From Streptomyces rubellomurinus (lineage in GTDB: Bacteria > Actinomycetota > Actinomycetes > Streptomycetales > Streptomycetaceae), in NCBI RefSeq assembly GCF_000961885.1, contig NZ_JZKH01000002.1, positions 1 through 64,000 on the forward strand: 64,000 nucleotides of DNA, in the 5' to 3' direction. Positions 6,633-15,165 of the stretch are shown one piece after another. Both the position numbers and the translations under genes were made by a program. Positions within the stretch are counted from its first letter, which is position 1, and every line of letters begins with the position of its first letter. Under the pieces are notes generated by a model. The model saw only the letters and a program-made list of their open reading frames with translations, had not been told where the DNA came from and searched no databases.

Positions 6633-7004
6633 TCGCAAGTCCGTTCCTCGACAGCTTCGTTGTACTGCGACCCGGCCGGCTGGAGGGCATCAAGCTGTCC
6701 GAGCCGCGGTTCCGGGAGTTGGAGTGCGCCCGCGACTCCGGGGCCAACATCCCGTTCTGGCTTGCGGCCGCCGCCGGCACCTCAGCAACGAGAACGTCCT
6801 GATCCGCGAAGACTCGCGCTGCTGGTCGACTGAGCCTGGGCCGCCAGGGTTCCCGCCTGGCGGGCCGGCGACCCGACCGTGGTGGACGCCTTCGCACAGG
6901 CCCAGGCCCGCCTGTGGGCCGAGATCGCCGGAGGCGATCCGGACCCGTGGACCGCCCGCCTGCATGGGGCAGCCCAGCTGTGGGCCCGGTTCCGGAGCCG
7001 ATAG
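6620..7004 (+). pseudogene. Decayed gene: radical-SAM-like N-terminus plus C-terminal remnant in other frames
   Basis: A GTG at 6620 with a strong GAGGAGGG ribosome site opens 60 residues (SPFLDSFVVLRPGRLEGIKL, then FRELECARDSGANIPFWLAA) before TGA. The message then continues in a second frame (HLSNENVLIREDSR, about 6779-6820) and a third (AWRAGDPTVVDAFAQAQARL then WAEIAGGDPDPWTARLHGAA, to TAG 7002-7004). From memory, the first two pieces resemble the start of actinobacterial radical-SAM proteins found beside HATPase genes. The CxxxCxxC core is absent, so most of the gene is deleted. The C-terminal piece may come from another gene. Confidence 0.5.
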
Positions 7005-7014
7005 CGTCGTCCCC

Positions 7015-7464
7015 ATGGACAGCATGCTCGGTTCGATGATCTCCTTCGCGGCCACCGGTGAGATCGGCGCGTTCCGGATCGGCATGGCCGGTGAGGAGGC
7101 GGATCGACTGTTGGGCGGTGGCACCGGTCTGGCCGACGGGCCGGTCGGCTTCAAGGACGGCAGCCTGGAGGTGTGGGTCGACCGCGACCTGACGGTGTGC
7201 CTGCTCGGGTACGACGCGGTGGACGTCGAGGGGCGGTTCGCCCGCGCGGGAGGTCAGGAGCCGATCGAGGCCCCGAGCCGTGAGGTGTTGATCGACGGCC
7301 TCGCACAACGCGGCTGCGCGTGGCGCCACGAGGACGCCCTGAGCTTCGACGATCAGCTCGCGATCCGGACGGAAGCCGGCGTCTCCGTGGTGTTCACCCG
7401 GCGCGCGCCTGGGACGAGCGGCTGGGTCACCGCATCCCTCTACCGGTCACCGGATCGCCCATGA
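7015..7464 (+). CDS. Hypothetical protein
   Basis: 149 residues, no signal peptide, no membrane segment, no motif I recognise. The early part (RIGMAGEEADRLLGGGTGLA, then GSLEVWVDRDLTVCLLGYDA) has the layout of small globular immunity-like or SMI1/KNR4-like proteins, but I cannot assign it. ATG at 7015 follows a GATAGC sequence 9 nt upstream with no Shine-Dalgarno sequence, so it may be leaderless. It follows the broken gene by 10 bp. Confidence 0.55.
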   Translation: MDSMLGSMISFAATGEIGAFRIGMAGEEADRLLGGGTGLADGPVGFKDGSLEVWVDRDLTVCLLGYDAVDVEGRFARAGGQEPIEAPSREVLIDGLAQRGCAWRHEDALSFDDQLAIRTEAGVSVVFTRRAPGTSGWVTASLYRSPDRP

Positions 7465-7466
7465 CG

Positions 7467-7497
7467 TTGGCATCACCCCGGCCCGGTGGGCTAGGTT
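7467..7497 (+). promoter_or_regulatory. Possible promoter of the dienelactone hydrolase gene
   Basis: TTGGCA (7467-7472) and TAGGTT (7492-7497) are spaced 19 bp, within but at the loose end of housekeeping promoter spacing. The rest of 7498-7649 shows no gene. Confidence 0.35.
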
Positions 7498-7649
7498 CTA
7501 CAGTCATGACGACCGGGACGGCCTTGCGCCACACACGAATTGGCGACCCGGCGCTCCGCTGAGCGCCCCCCGGGCCGGAGCCGCCGCGCGTGCTCCGCCT
7601 CCGTCGCGTTGATCACGGGCTCGACACATCAACCACGACCGGAGGACCC

Positions 7650-8384
7650 ATGCCCATCAAGACCCTGCAGATTCCCACCCCGGACGGCCTGGCCGACGCG
7701 TTCGCCGCCTTCCCCGACGACGGCGAGCGGCACCCCGGGGTGCTGATGTACCCGGACGCCCTCGGCATCCGGCCCGTCCTGCACGAGATGGCCCAGGAGC
7801 TGGCCGACCACGGGTACTACGTGCTCGTGCCCAACTTCTTCTACCGGCACGGCCCGACGCCCGTGGTCGAGCTCCCCGCGTACATCGGCGGCGAGGCCCG
7901 GGACGCGGTCGTCGCCCGGCTGATGCCGCTGGTCGAGGCGCACACCACCGAGCACACCCTGCGCGACGCCGACGCCTGCCTCGCCTTCCTCACTGCCCAG
8001 CCCGAGGTCGCCGCCGGCCCGGTCGCGGTCACCGGCTACTGCTTCGGCGGCCTCCTCGCGGCGCGCACCGCCGCCGCCCACCCCGACCGGGTCGCCGCCG
8101 TCGCCGCCTTCCACGCCCCCGTGCACGTCGACGGCCCCGGCCTCTTCGCCCAGCTCACCGCCCGGGTCCACTTCGGGCACGCCGCAACCGACTTGACCCC
8201 CGAGGCCCTGGCGGCGCTCAACCAGGTCCTGGCCGCCGCGGGCGTCGACCACACCTCGGAGATCTACCCGGGCACCGTCCACGGCTTCACCATGTCCGAC
8301 ACCGACGCCTACGACCCCGCCGGCCTGCAGCGCCACTGGGACCGGCTGCTCCCCCTCCTCGCCCACACCCTCACCGGCAGCTGA
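7650..8384 (+). CDS. Dienelactone hydrolase family protein
   Basis: 244 residues, alpha/beta hydrolase of the DLH type. The nucleophile motif is GYCFGG with Cys, the usual DLH nucleophile, at about residue 132; HFGHAATDLT carries the acid candidate and TVHGFTM the catalytic His near residue 210. It would hydrolyse lactone or ester bonds; the true substrate is unknown. Start ATG preceded by GGAGG at 7641-7645, ideal spacing. Convergent with the small secreted protein gene, the two being separated by an 18 bp-stem hairpin. Confidence 0.85.
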   Translation: MPIKTLQIPTPDGLADAFAAFPDDGERHPGVLMYPDALGIRPVLHEMAQELADHGYYVLVPNFFYRHGPTPVVELPAYIGGEARDAVVARLMPLVEAHTTEHTLRDADACLAFLTAQPEVAAGPVAVTGYCFGGLLAARTAAAHPDRVAAVAAFHAPVHVDGPGLFAQLTARVHFGHAATDLTPEALAALNQVLAAAGVDHTSEIYPGTVHGFTMSDTDAYDPAGLQRHWDRLLPLLAHTLTGS

Positions 8385-8390
8385 GGCGCC

Positions 8391-8427
8391 CGGAGTGGGA
8401 AGTCGGCCCGGCCGACTTCCCACTCCG
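8391..8427. terminator. Bidirectional hairpin terminator (AAGTCGGCC family, copy 1)
   Basis: Perfect 18 bp stem (8391-8408 with 8410-8427) between convergent stop codons, 17 nt past the minus-strand stop. Core GGAAGTCGGCCCGGCCGACT, shared with five other loci in the window. Confidence 0.75.
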
Positions 8428-8443
8428 CACAAAAGCCGAGCCG

Positions 8444-8734
8444 TCACGGCACGAAGACGCTCGCACCGAAGTCGAAGGTGCCCATCTCGCCGGGCCCGAC
8501 CGTGCCGTTGACCGGGCCGGTGCAGTCGTCGTTGCCGAAGACCGTGACGACCTGGTCGGTCTGGTTGTCGACGACCGCCGGCCACCCCGGGACGTTGTAG
8601 CAGCCGGACGGGTCCTGGATGGCCTGGCCGTTGAGGATGATCGCGCCGGCGGCCGCGCCGGCGCTGGTGGCGGTGGTCAGGCAGAGGGCGGCGGCGGTCA
8701 GCGCGACGCCGGCCGCGTGGAGCACGCGCTTCAA
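8444..8734 (-). CDS. Small secreted protein, paralogue of the 37683-37970 gene
   Basis: 96 residues from a TTG start chosen because GGGAGGAT lies just upstream and the signal peptide (KRVLHAAGVALTAAALCLTT, Ala-rich cleavage region) begins there. Mature part about 68 residues with two cysteines: GAIILNGQAIQDPSGCY, VVDNQTDQVVTVFGNDDC, then TGPVNGTVGPGEMGTFDFGA. The same frame (G-A-x3-NGQA-x2-xP-x2-GCY, C-x-GPV, GAS-x-FV) recurs in the 95-residue protein at 37683-37970. Function unknown; no enzymatic motif. TTG start use is unusual. Extracellular location is inferred from the signal peptide. Confidence 0.7.
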   Translation of the reverse strand: MKRVLHAAGVALTAAALCLTTATSAGAAAGAIILNGQAIQDPSGCYNVPGWPAVVDNQTDQVVTVFGNDDCTGPVNGTVGPGEMGTFDFGASVFVP

Positions 8735-8889
8735 GGGATCCTCCCGGTGGGCGGGGTGGGTGGGGGGTGGCGAAGTCGCCACCCCAGTGGTTCCCGTACC
8801 CACCGACCGGCTACCCCGTCACCCGAGGCGAACCGGACCCCGCACGCCCCAACTCCCCGGAGCAGGGAGTCGGGGCGGGCGGCCGGCGA

Positions 8890-9492
8890 TCAGGCCGGGA
8901 CGATCTGCCACCACTGCTGCGACTGGTTGACCTTCTGCCACAGCTGCGCCGAAGCGCCGTCGCCGCCCCAGCCGGTGTCCCGGTCGACGACGGTGTTCAG
9001 GTTGTTGTTGTACGCCTGGTTGTAGATGGACGGGTCGTTGGCGCGGGTGAACCACTTCTGGTTGGCGCCGCCGGTGCACTGCCACAGCTGCATCCAGGTG
9101 CCGTTGCCGCCGGCGCGGCCGGTGTCGGCGTCGAGGCACATGCCCGGGAAGCGCACGTTCTCTAGGCTGCCGTCGCTCCGGGAGAGCCACTCCTGCTGGG
9201 ATTGGCCGTTGCAGCCCCACACCTGCACTCTGGTGCCGTTGCCACCGGCCTCGGCGTCCGCGTCGAGACACTGGCCGGTGTTGTACTGGTAGAGGCTGTG
9301 GATGCGGATGTAGCCGGGCGCGATCGCGGGCGCCGGCCCGGTCCCGTGCTGGGCGCTCCGGGCGGCCTTCTGTCCCAGGGTCAGCCGGTCGGACGACCCG
9401 GCGGGGGCGTCGGCCTGAGCGGCGGTCGGAAGCAGCGGGACGGCGAGCGCGGCGGCGGTGGCGAGAGCCGCGACGGTGGTGCGGATACGCAT
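8890..9492 (-). CDS. Secreted ricin B-type lectin domain protein
   Basis: 200 residues. Residues 1-28 are a Sec signal peptide (MRIRTTVAALATAAALAVPL ending ALPTAAQADA-like). The rest is a single beta-trefoil ricin lectin domain with the three Q-x-W signatures (SQQEW, NQKW, SQQWW) and the repeated Cys pairs (GQCLDAD/WGCNG, GMCLDAD/WQCTG). It should bind a galactose-, xylan- or similar glycan outside the cell. No catalytic domain is attached. Start ATG with an AGGGG upstream. Third repeat has lost its cysteines (NTVVDRDTG, SAQLWQKVN). Confidence 0.85.
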   Translation of the reverse strand: MRIRTTVAALATAAALAVPLLPTAAQADAPAGSSDRLTLGQKAARSAQHGTGPAPAIAPGYIRIHSLYQYNTGQCLDADAEAGGNGTRVQVWGCNGQSQQEWLSRSDGSLENVRFPGMCLDADTGRAGGNGTWMQLWQCTGGANQKWFTRANDPSIYNQAYNNNLNTVVDRDTGWGGDGASAQLWQKVNQSQQWWQIVPA

Positions 9493-9610
9493 GGTTACCC
9501 CTGTCGCAGGAGACCGCGACCGGGCGGGTTGCCCGGTGGCGCGGGCGAGCGGACCCAAGGTAGAGGTGCGGTCGGGCGACCGGAATCCTTTGAGGTTCCC
9601 GGTCAATTGT

Positions 9611-10672
9611 TCATGCCGGAACCAACGTTGACGCCCCGACCAGCGACTCGCCCAGCGGCGAGCGCCGGTAGTGCACGGCCCGGCCGGTGCGGGTGCGTTC
9701 CAGCAGCCCGGCGGCCGCCAGCGCCCCGAGGTGGCGGCTGACCGCGCCCGGCGTGACCCCGAGCCGGTAGGCCAGGGCGGTGGTGGTCGCCGGGGTGTCG
9801 AGCAGGCCGAGCACCCGGGCCCGGGCCGCGCCGATGAGCTCCGCGAGCGCGCCGGACACCGCGGACCCACCGGACGCCGCCGCGCGGGTGGCCCCCTCGG
9901 CCGTCGATCCCTCGGCCATGGTGCCGCGGCCCCGGGCCGGGTAGACGATCGCCGGGGTGCCGCTCGGCGAGGTCTCGCCGAACGCCCGGTCGGCGAAGAG
10001 CGTGGGCATCAGCACCAGGCCGCGCCCGGCGATCGGCTCCCGCCGTACGGGCGCGGGCGCCCCGCTCGGGTCGGCCCCGCTCGGGTCGCCGTGGACGCGC
10101 AGCGTGCCGTCCGCCCAGGAGACCCGCGGGTCGAGGTCGGCGAACAGCCCGGCCACGCCGGATTCGGCGAGCCGGCGCCCCCGGTGGGCGAGGTCGGCTT
10201 CCAGGACGGTGCGGGCGCGCGGCCACCAGGCGGGCTCCAGGCAGCGCGTCCAGTACTGGCCGAGGGCGGTGACCAGGCGGGCCCGCAGCGCGTACGGATC
10301 GTCGAGCAGTCGGGCGAGCAGCGGCGGCAGCGGGCTGCCGTCGCGCGCGTAGGCGGCCCGGAAGTCGGCGCACAGCCGGTCGGCGGGCGTGACGGCGAGC
10401 GCCGACAGCTCGTCCTGGATGCAGGGCCGGCAGCCGCGGGGGCGCGGGGTGAGCGCCTCGGGCGCGAGGCCCCCGGGGGTGAGCAGGGTGTCCAGCAGGT
10501 CGGTGTCCAGGCCGGCGTGGTCGCGCGCCCAGCCGGCCGCCCAGCCGCGCTGCTCGGGGAAGGCGTGTCCGCCGTCCGGGCTCCGTAACCGGAGGCTGCG
10601 GACGGTCTCGTGGAGCGGGGAGTAGCCGCACCGGGTGGCGGCGAGGTCCTTCACACCCAGCAGGTAGGCCAT
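9611..10672 (-). CDS. DUF5937-type transcriptional regulator with C-terminal ArsR-like winged helix
   Basis: 353 residues. The N-terminal two thirds (LGVKDLAATRCGYSPLHETV and FPEQRGWAAGWARDHAGLDT onward) matches the DUF5937 module of Streptomyces regulators. The C-terminal 80 residues are an ArsR-like winged helix (RVLGLLDTPATTTALAYRLG, TPGAVSRHLGALAAAGLLER, GRAVHYRRSPLG). Start ATG at 10672; a GTG one codon upstream is possible. Gene is divergent from the VOC protein with 228 bp between. An ATCTT-GGG/CCC-AAAGAT inverted repeat lies about 30 bp upstream and may be its own operator. Confidence 0.75.
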   Translation of the reverse strand: MAYLLGVKDLAATRCGYSPLHETVRSLRLRSPDGGHAFPEQRGWAAGWARDHAGLDTDLLDTLLTPGGLAPEALTPRPRGCRPCIQDELSALAVTPADRLCADFRAAYARDGSPLPPLLARLLDDPYALRARLVTALGQYWTRCLEPAWWPRARTVLEADLAHRGRRLAESGVAGLFADLDPRVSWADGTLRVHGDPSGADPSGAPAPVRREPIAGRGLVLMPTLFADRAFGETSPSGTPAIVYPARGRGTMAEGSTAEGATRAAASGGSAVSGALAELIGAARARVLGLLDTPATTTALAYRLGVTPGAVSRHLGALAAAGLLERTRTGRAVHYRRSPLGESLVGASTLVPA

Positions 10673-10701
10673 CACCGAATCCACACTAAGAGGGAGATCC
10701 G

Positions 10702-10724
10702 ATCTTGGGAACAGCCCAAAAGAT
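10702..10724. promoter_or_regulatory. Inverted-repeat operator candidate
   Basis: ATCTTGGG at 10702-10709 and CCCAAAAGAT at 10715-10724 form an imperfect inverted repeat upstream of the winged-helix regulator. Likely an autoregulatory or divergent control site; inferred only from position. Confidence 0.4.
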
Positions 10725-10900
10725 GCGGAAGTGACGGCAGAGGGACGTGGGGCCGCGGGACACCACCGGGACCGGTGGGTTCCGTGGTGCCTGCGGCCGT
10801 GTCCCGGCTGCGGATGTCCGTGGGCGGGTGCAGACTCGCAGGTGGCCGGGGTCCGACCGGAGGGCTCCGGCCGTCTCATTCGTCGAAGGGGCACCACTCC

Positions 10901-11677
10901 ATGCTCACCACCGACTTCCCCACCGGCTCGCCCTGCTGGATCGACCTGGGCACCCCGAACATCCCGGCCACCGCCGAGTTCTACGGCAAGGTCTTCGGCT
11001 GGACCTTCCAGGAGGTCCCCGAGGCGGGCGGCTACGGCTTCCTGCAGCTGAACGGCAAGACCGTGGGCGCGCTCGGCAACCTCGACGCGGGCGCCCACTC
11101 CGCCTGGACGACGTACTTCCTGACCACCGACGCGGAGGCCACCGTGAAGGCGGTCGAGCAGGCCGGCGGCACGGTCCGGGTCCCCCCGATGGACGTGATG
11201 CAGGAGGGCCGGTTCGCGGCGCTGACCGACCCGCAGGGCGCCGAGTTCGCGATCTGGCAGGCGGGGGGCACCAAGGGCCTGGACGTCGCGTCCGTGGACG
11301 ACGCGCTGTGCTGGGCCGAGCTGCACACGCCCGACCCGGAGGCCGCCTTCCCCTTCTACAAGGGCCTCTTCGGCTGGCGGATGGAGCTGTTCGAGCCGTC
11401 CCCGGGCATGAGCTACCGGGTGATCTCGACGGCGGACGGCGACCAGCAGGCCACCAGCTTCGGCGGCATCGCCCCGACCATGCAGGAGGAGCAGCGCGCC
11501 GCCTGGACGCCGTACTTCGCCTCCGCCGACGTGGACGCGACGGTCGCGAAAGCGACGGCGGCCGGGGGCTCGGTCATGATGCCGGCCTCGGACGTGGAGA
11601 ACGTCGGCCGGATCGCCTGGCTGGCGGACCCGCACGGCGCCCCGTTCGCGCTGATCAAGGGCGAGCCGCGGCAGTAG
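10901..11677 (+). CDS. VOC family protein with two glyoxalase-fold domains
   Basis: 258 residues made of two tandem VOC (beta-alpha-beta-beta-beta) halves: about 8-120 (PCWIDLGTPNIPATAEFYGK, FGWTF to QGAEFAIWQ) and about 128-256 (LCWAELHTPDPEAAFPFYKG, LFGWRM to HGAPFALIKG). This resembles Streptomyces hydroxylase-like and glyoxalase/bleomycin-resistance/dioxygenase proteins. Metal ligands expected in active members (His/Glu at strand starts) are only partly present (E in WAELHT), so enzymatic action is uncertain. Start ATG with GAAGGGG upstream. Followed by a 16 bp-stem bidirectional terminator before hisF. Confidence 0.8.
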   Translation: MLTTDFPTGSPCWIDLGTPNIPATAEFYGKVFGWTFQEVPEAGGYGFLQLNGKTVGALGNLDAGAHSAWTTYFLTTDAEATVKAVEQAGGTVRVPPMDVMQEGRFAALTDPQGAEFAIWQAGGTKGLDVASVDDALCWAELHTPDPEAAFPFYKGLFGWRMELFEPSPGMSYRVISTADGDQQATSFGGIAPTMQEEQRAAWTPYFASADVDATVAKATAAGGSVMMPASDVENVGRIAWLADPHGAPFALIKGEPRQ

Positions 11678-11694
11678 CGCTGCGCGGACACCCG

Positions 11695-11732
11695 CGAGGG
11701 CCCGCCGTCCACCCCCGGACGGCGGGCCCTCG
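11695..11732. terminator. Bidirectional terminator between the VOC gene and hisF
   Basis: Perfect 16 bp stem (11695-11710 with 11717-11732), 6 nt loop, between convergent stop codons. Confidence 0.8.
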
Positions 11733-11734
11733 GG

Positions 11735-11764
11735 CACGAACGCACGAAAACACGAAGGCACGAA
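11735..11764. repeat. Four CACGAA boxes at exact 8-bp period
   Basis: CACGAA starts at 11735, 11743, 11751 and 11759, just past the hisF stop (minus-strand reading TTCGTG four times). Possibly chance low complexity or a protein-binding array. Confidence 0.5.
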
Positions 11765-11770
11765 GGCGGA

Positions 11771-12541
11771 TCACCGCACCGGGTGCCCGGCCTCCCGCAG
11801 CGCGCCCTTGACGTCGCCGATCCGCAGGTCCCCGAAGTGGAAGACGCTGGCGGCCAGCACCGCGTCCGCGCCCGCCTCCACGGCCGGCGCGAAGTCGGCG
11901 AGCTTGCCGGCGCCGCCGGAGGCGATGACCGGCACCGAGACGGCCTTGCGCACGGCCCGGATCATGTCCAGGTCGTAGCCGTCCTTGGTGCCGTCCGCGT
12001 CCATCGAGTTGAGCAGGATCTCGCCCGCGCCCAGCTCCGCCGCGCGGCCGGCCCACTCGACGGCGTCCAGGCCGGTGCCCTGGCGCCCGCCGTGCGTGGT
12101 GACCTCGAAGCCGGACGGCGTCTCCACGCCCTCGGGGCACCGCCGGGCGTCGACCGACAGCACCAGCACCTGCCGCCCGAACCGCTGCGCGATCTCCCGG
12201 ACGAGCTCCGGCCGCGCGATCGCCGCCGTGTTGACCCCGACCTTGTCGGCGCCGGCCCGCAGCAGCTTGTCGACGTCCTCGACGGCCCGGATGCCGCCGC
12301 CGACCGTCAGCGGGATGAACACCTGCTCGGCGGTGCGCCGGACCACGTCGTAGGTGGTCTCGCGGTCGCCCGAGGAGGCGGTGATGTCGAGGAAGGTGAG
12401 CTCGTCGGCGCCCTCGGCGTCGTAGAGCTTGGCCATCTCGACCGGGTCGCCCGCGTCGCGCAGGTTCTGGAAGTTGACGCCCTTGACCACCCGCCCGGCG
12501 TCGACGTCCAGGCAGGGGATGACTCGTACGGCGAGGGTCAC
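11771..12541 (-). CDS. hisF: Imidazole glycerol phosphate synthase, cyclase subunit
   Basis: 256 residues. HisF joins with HisH to convert PRFAR plus glutamine-derived ammonia to IGP and AICAR in histidine synthesis. (beta-alpha)8 barrel with the catalytic Asp in [16 protein letters not shown] (about residue 10) and LSVDARRC (about 130); phosphate loops VGGGIR and IASGGAG are intact. GTG at 12541 overlaps the ridA stop by four bases (GTGA), so translation is coupled. Last gene of the his transcription unit; the terminator at 11695-11732 follows. Confidence 0.95.
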   Translation of the reverse strand: MTLAVRVIPCLDVDAGRVVKGVNFQNLRDAGDPVEMAKLYDAEGADELTFLDITASSGDRETTYDVVRRTAEQVFIPLTVGGGIRAVEDVDKLLRAGADKVGVNTAAIARPELVREIAQRFGRQVLVLSVDARRCPEGVETPSGFEVTTHGGRQGTGLDAVEWAGRAAELGAGEILLNSMDADGTKDGYDLDMIRAVRKAVSVPVIASGGAGKLADFAPAVEAGADAVLAASVFHFGDLRIGDVKGALREAGHPVR

Positions 12542-12993
12542 GTCTGTTGGCCTTCCGAAACTTCCAGGGTCTTTGCCAGCCCGGCTCGGTACGCGTCGAT
12601 CTCGACCTCGACCATCATCCGGGAGTCGATCAGGCCCTCGACCACCACCATGGTGGCCACCGGGCGTGCGGCGTCGAAGAGTTCGCGGTGGGCGCGGCCC
12701 ACCTCCTCGGCGTCGCGGACGTGCGTGATGTACATCCGGGTGCGGACGACGTCGTCCGCGGTCAGACCGTACGCGGCCAGGGCGCTGAGCCCGACGCCGA
12801 AGGCGGCGAGGGCCTGCCGGTACGGGTCGCCCTCGTGCTCGATCCGGCCGTCCACCCACGCGGTGGAGCCGCCGACGTGCACGTGGTCGCCCGCGGCGAC
12901 CGCCCGGGCGAAGCCGAACTCCTCTTCCCAGGGAGAGAAGCCCCCGACCCGCCCGCGTACGACCTGCCCGCGTACGATCCGCCCGTCCGTCAT
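12538..12993 (-). CDS. RidA (YjgF/UK114) family protein inside the his operon
   Basis: 151 residues. A RidA-type trimeric fold: [60 protein letters not shown] with the conserved Arg, and [20 protein letters not shown] with the E/D near the end. RidA proteins deaminate reactive enamine/imine intermediates; here the pathway partner is likely histidine metabolism by position only. Start ATG at 12993 overlaps the priA stop by four bases (ATGA), and its own stop overlaps hisF. The N-terminal [17 protein letters not shown] is longer than in short RidA proteins. Confidence 0.8.
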   Translation of the reverse strand: MTDGRIVRGQVVRGRVGGFSPWEEEFGFARAVAAGDHVHVGGSTAWVDGRIEHEGDPYRQALAAFGVGLSALAAYGLTADDVVRTRMYITHVRDAEEVGRAHRELFDAARPVATMVVVEGLIDSRMMVEVEIDAYRAGLAKTLEVSEGQQT

Positions 12994-13724
12994 CCGGAAA
13001 CCGCCTCCAGGGCCTCTTCGAGGGTGAACTTCTGCTCGTAGAGTGCCTTGCCCACGATCGCGCCCTCGACACCCTCGCCGACGAGTCCGGCGATGGCCCG
13101 CAGGTCGTCGAGCGAGGAGACGCCGCCGGAGGCGACGACGGGGCGGTCGGTGGCGGCGCAGACGTCGCGCAGCAGCTGCAGGTTGGGGCCGGTGAGGGTG
13201 CCGTCCCGGTTGACGTCGGTGACGACGTACCGGGCGCAGCCCTCGTCGTTCAGCCGCTGCAGCACGTCGAAGAGCTGGCCGCCGTCGCGGGTCCAGCCGC
13301 GGCCGCGCAGGGTGGTGCCGACGACGTCGAGGCCGACCGCGATCTTGTCGCCGTGCTCGGCGATGGCCTTGGCGACCCACTCGGGGGCTTCGAGGGCGGC
13401 GGTGCCGAGGTTGACCCGGGTGCAGCCGGTGGCGAGGGCGCGGGCGAGCGACTCGTCGTCGCGGATGCCGCCGGACAGCTCGACCTTGATGTCGAGGCGG
13501 CCGGTGACGTCGCGCAGCATCTCGTAGTTGCTGCCCGTGCCGAACGCGGCGTCGAGGTCGACGAGGTGCAGCCACTCGGCGCCGGCGTTCTGCCAGGCGA
13601 GGGCGGCGGCGAGCGGCTCGCCGAAGGAGGTCTCGGTGCCGGAGGCGCCCTTGACCAGGCGGACGGCCTGCCCGTCGCGGACGTCGACGGCGGGCAGCAG
13701 TTCGAGGCGGCTCTTCAGGCTCAT
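12990..13724 (-). CDS. priA: Phosphoribosyl isomerase A (bifunctional HisA/TrpF)
   Basis: 244 residues. In actinomycetes lacking trpF, PriA isomerises both ProFAR (histidine) and PRA (tryptophan). Barrel motifs: [20 protein letters not shown] with the catalytic Asp near residue 12, [42 protein letters not shown] with the second Asp, and [12 protein letters not shown] at 13724 ([11 protein letters not shown]) is preferred because characterised PriA proteins start just before LELLP; an in-frame GTG lies three codons upstream. Between hisH and ridA, overlapping the latter by four bases. Confidence 0.9.
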   Translation of the reverse strand: MSLKSRLELLPAVDVRDGQAVRLVKGASGTETSFGEPLAAALAWQNAGAEWLHLVDLDAAFGTGSNYEMLRDVTGRLDIKVELSGGIRDDESLARALATGCTRVNLGTAALEAPEWVAKAIAEHGDKIAVGLDVVGTTLRGRGWTRDGGQLFDVLQRLNDEGCARYVVTDVNRDGTLTGPNLQLLRDVCAATDRPVVASGGVSSLDDLRAIAGLVGEGVEGAIVGKALYEQKFTLEEALEAVSG

Positions 13725-13746
13725 CAGTTCCACAACTCTCAGACGG

Positions 13747-14382
13747 TCAGAGGGTGTTGACCCAGTTGGTCAGCAGGGCGGCGCCGGCGGCGCCGGACTT
13801 CTCGGGGTGGAACTGGGTGGCCCACAGCGGGCCGTTCTCGATGGCCGCGACGAACGGCTGCCCGTGCGTGGCCCAGGTGACCAGCGGCGGGTTGATCCGC
13901 GCGCTGTGGGTCTCCAGCTCCCAGTGCCGCACGCCGTAGGAGTGCACGAAGTAGAAGCGGGTGTCGGGGTCCAGGCCGGCGAACATCCGGCTGTCCTCGG
14001 GCGCGTCCACGGTGTTCCAGCCCATGTGCGGGACGACGGGGGCGTCCAGCGGCTCGACGGTGCCGGGCCACTCGTCGCAGCCGGCCGTCTCGACGCCGTG
14101 CTCGACCCCCTTCTCGAAGAGGATCTGCATGCCGACGCAGATGCCCATGACGGGCCGGCCGCCGGCGAGCCGGCGGCCGATGATCCAGTCCCCGCGGACG
14201 GACTTCAGGCCGCGCATGCACGCCTCGAAGGCGCCGACGCCGGGGACGAGCAGGCCGTCCGCGGCCATCGCGGTGTCGTAGTCGGAGCTGACCGTGACGT
14301 CGGCCCCGGTCCGTTCGAGGGCGCGCTGCGCGGAGCGGAGGTTGCCGGAGCCGTAGTCGAGGACGACGACGTTCTTGCCCAT
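13747..14382 (-). CDS. hisH: Imidazole glycerol phosphate synthase, glutamine amidotransferase subunit
   Basis: 211 residues, class I glutaminase. Nucleophile Cys in [14 protein letters not shown] (about residue 81), His and Glu in QFHPEKSG (about 193/195), oxyanion [10 protein letters not shown]. Supplies ammonia to HisF for IGP formation. Start [18 protein letters not shown] is the expected N-terminus. Lies 36 bp after the small membrane protein gene and 22 bp before priA in the his unit. Confidence 0.95.
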   Translation of the reverse strand: MGKNVVVLDYGSGNLRSAQRALERTGADVTVSSDYDTAMAADGLLVPGVGAFEACMRGLKSVRGDWIIGRRLAGGRPVMGICVGMQILFEKGVEHGVETAGCDEWPGTVEPLDAPVVPHMGWNTVDAPEDSRMFAGLDPDTRFYFVHSYGVRHWELETHSARINPPLVTWATHGQPFVAAIENGPLWATQFHPEKSGAAGAALLTNWVNTL

Positions 14383-14418
14383 GATCAGGTGTCCAGTCTC
14401 TCTACAGGGCCGGGCGGG

Positions 14419-14571
14419 CTAGAGGCGCAGCAGGCCCGAGGCCAGGCACATCACGGAGCCGATGGCGAGCACCAGGATGACGCTCTTGGACTGCTTCTGC
14501 TTCCAGAAGGAGATCACCCCGCCGGCCAGGAAGAGGCCGACGAAGATGAGGATCATCGCGGTGTTGTTCAC
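14419..14571 (-). CDS. Small conserved membrane protein between hisB and hisH
   Basis: 50 residues: two hydrophobic helices (MILIFVGLFLAGGVISFW and SVILVLAIGSVMCLASGLL) joined by a basic loop KQKQSKS. GTG start overlaps the hisB stop by four bases (GTGA), so it is translationally coupled. I recall an equivalent short gene at this site in other Streptomyces his operons. No known role; it may anchor nothing in the pathway and simply be co-expressed. Confidence 0.65.
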   Translation of the reverse strand: MNNTAMILIFVGLFLAGGVISFWKQKQSKSVILVLAIGSVMCLASGLLRL

Positions 14572-15161
14572 AGCGCACCCTTGGTCGACGGGAGGATGCC
14601 GGCCGCGCGCGGGTCGCGCTCGGCGGCGTAGCGCAGCGCCCGGGCGAGCGCCTTGAACTGGCATTCCACGATGTGGTGCGCGTTGCGCCCGTACGGGACG
14701 TGGACGTGCAGCGCGATCTGCGCCTGGGCGACGAAGGACTCCAGGATGTGCCGGGTCATCGTGGTGTCGTAGGCGCCGATCATCGGCGCCATGCCCTCGG
14801 GCTCGGTGTGCACGAGGTACGGCCGGCCGGAGAGGTCGACGGTGACCTGGGCGAGGGACTCGTCCAGCGGCACCGTGCAGTTGCCGAAGCGGTAGATGCC
14901 GACCTTGTCGCCGAGCGCCTGCTTGAAGGCGGCGCCGAGGGCGAGCGCGGTGTCCTCGATGGTGTGGTGGGTGTCGATGTGCAGGTCGCCGTCGGTCTTG
15001 ACGGTGAGGTCGAACAGACCGTGGCGGCCGAGCTGGTCGAGCATGTGGTCGTAGAACCCGACGCCCGTGGAGATGTCGGTCCGTCCGGTGCCGTCGAGGT
15101 CGATCTCGACGAGGACGGAGGTCTCCTTGGTGGTGCGCTCGACGCGTCCGATGCGGGACAT
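14568..15161 (-). CDS. hisB: Imidazoleglycerol-phosphate dehydratase
   Basis: 197 residues. Dehydrates IGP to imidazole-acetol phosphate. Manganese-binding histidine clusters HIDTHHTIEDTALALG (about 66-81) and GRNAHHIVECQFKALARA (about 161-178) with DHMLDQLGRHG are intact. Monofunctional form, without the HisB phosphatase domain seen in enterics. Starts 4 bp after the hisC stop codon. Confidence 0.95.
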   Translation of the reverse strand: MSRIGRVERTTKETSVLVEIDLDGTGRTDISTGVGFYDHMLDQLGRHGLFDLTVKTDGDLHIDTHHTIEDTALALGAAFKQALGDKVGIYRFGNCTVPLDESLAQVTVDLSGRPYLVHTEPEGMAPMIGAYDTTMTRHILESFVAQAQIALHVHVPYGRNAHHIVECQFKALARALRYAAERDPRAAGILPSTKGAL

Positions 15162-15165
15162 GGGG

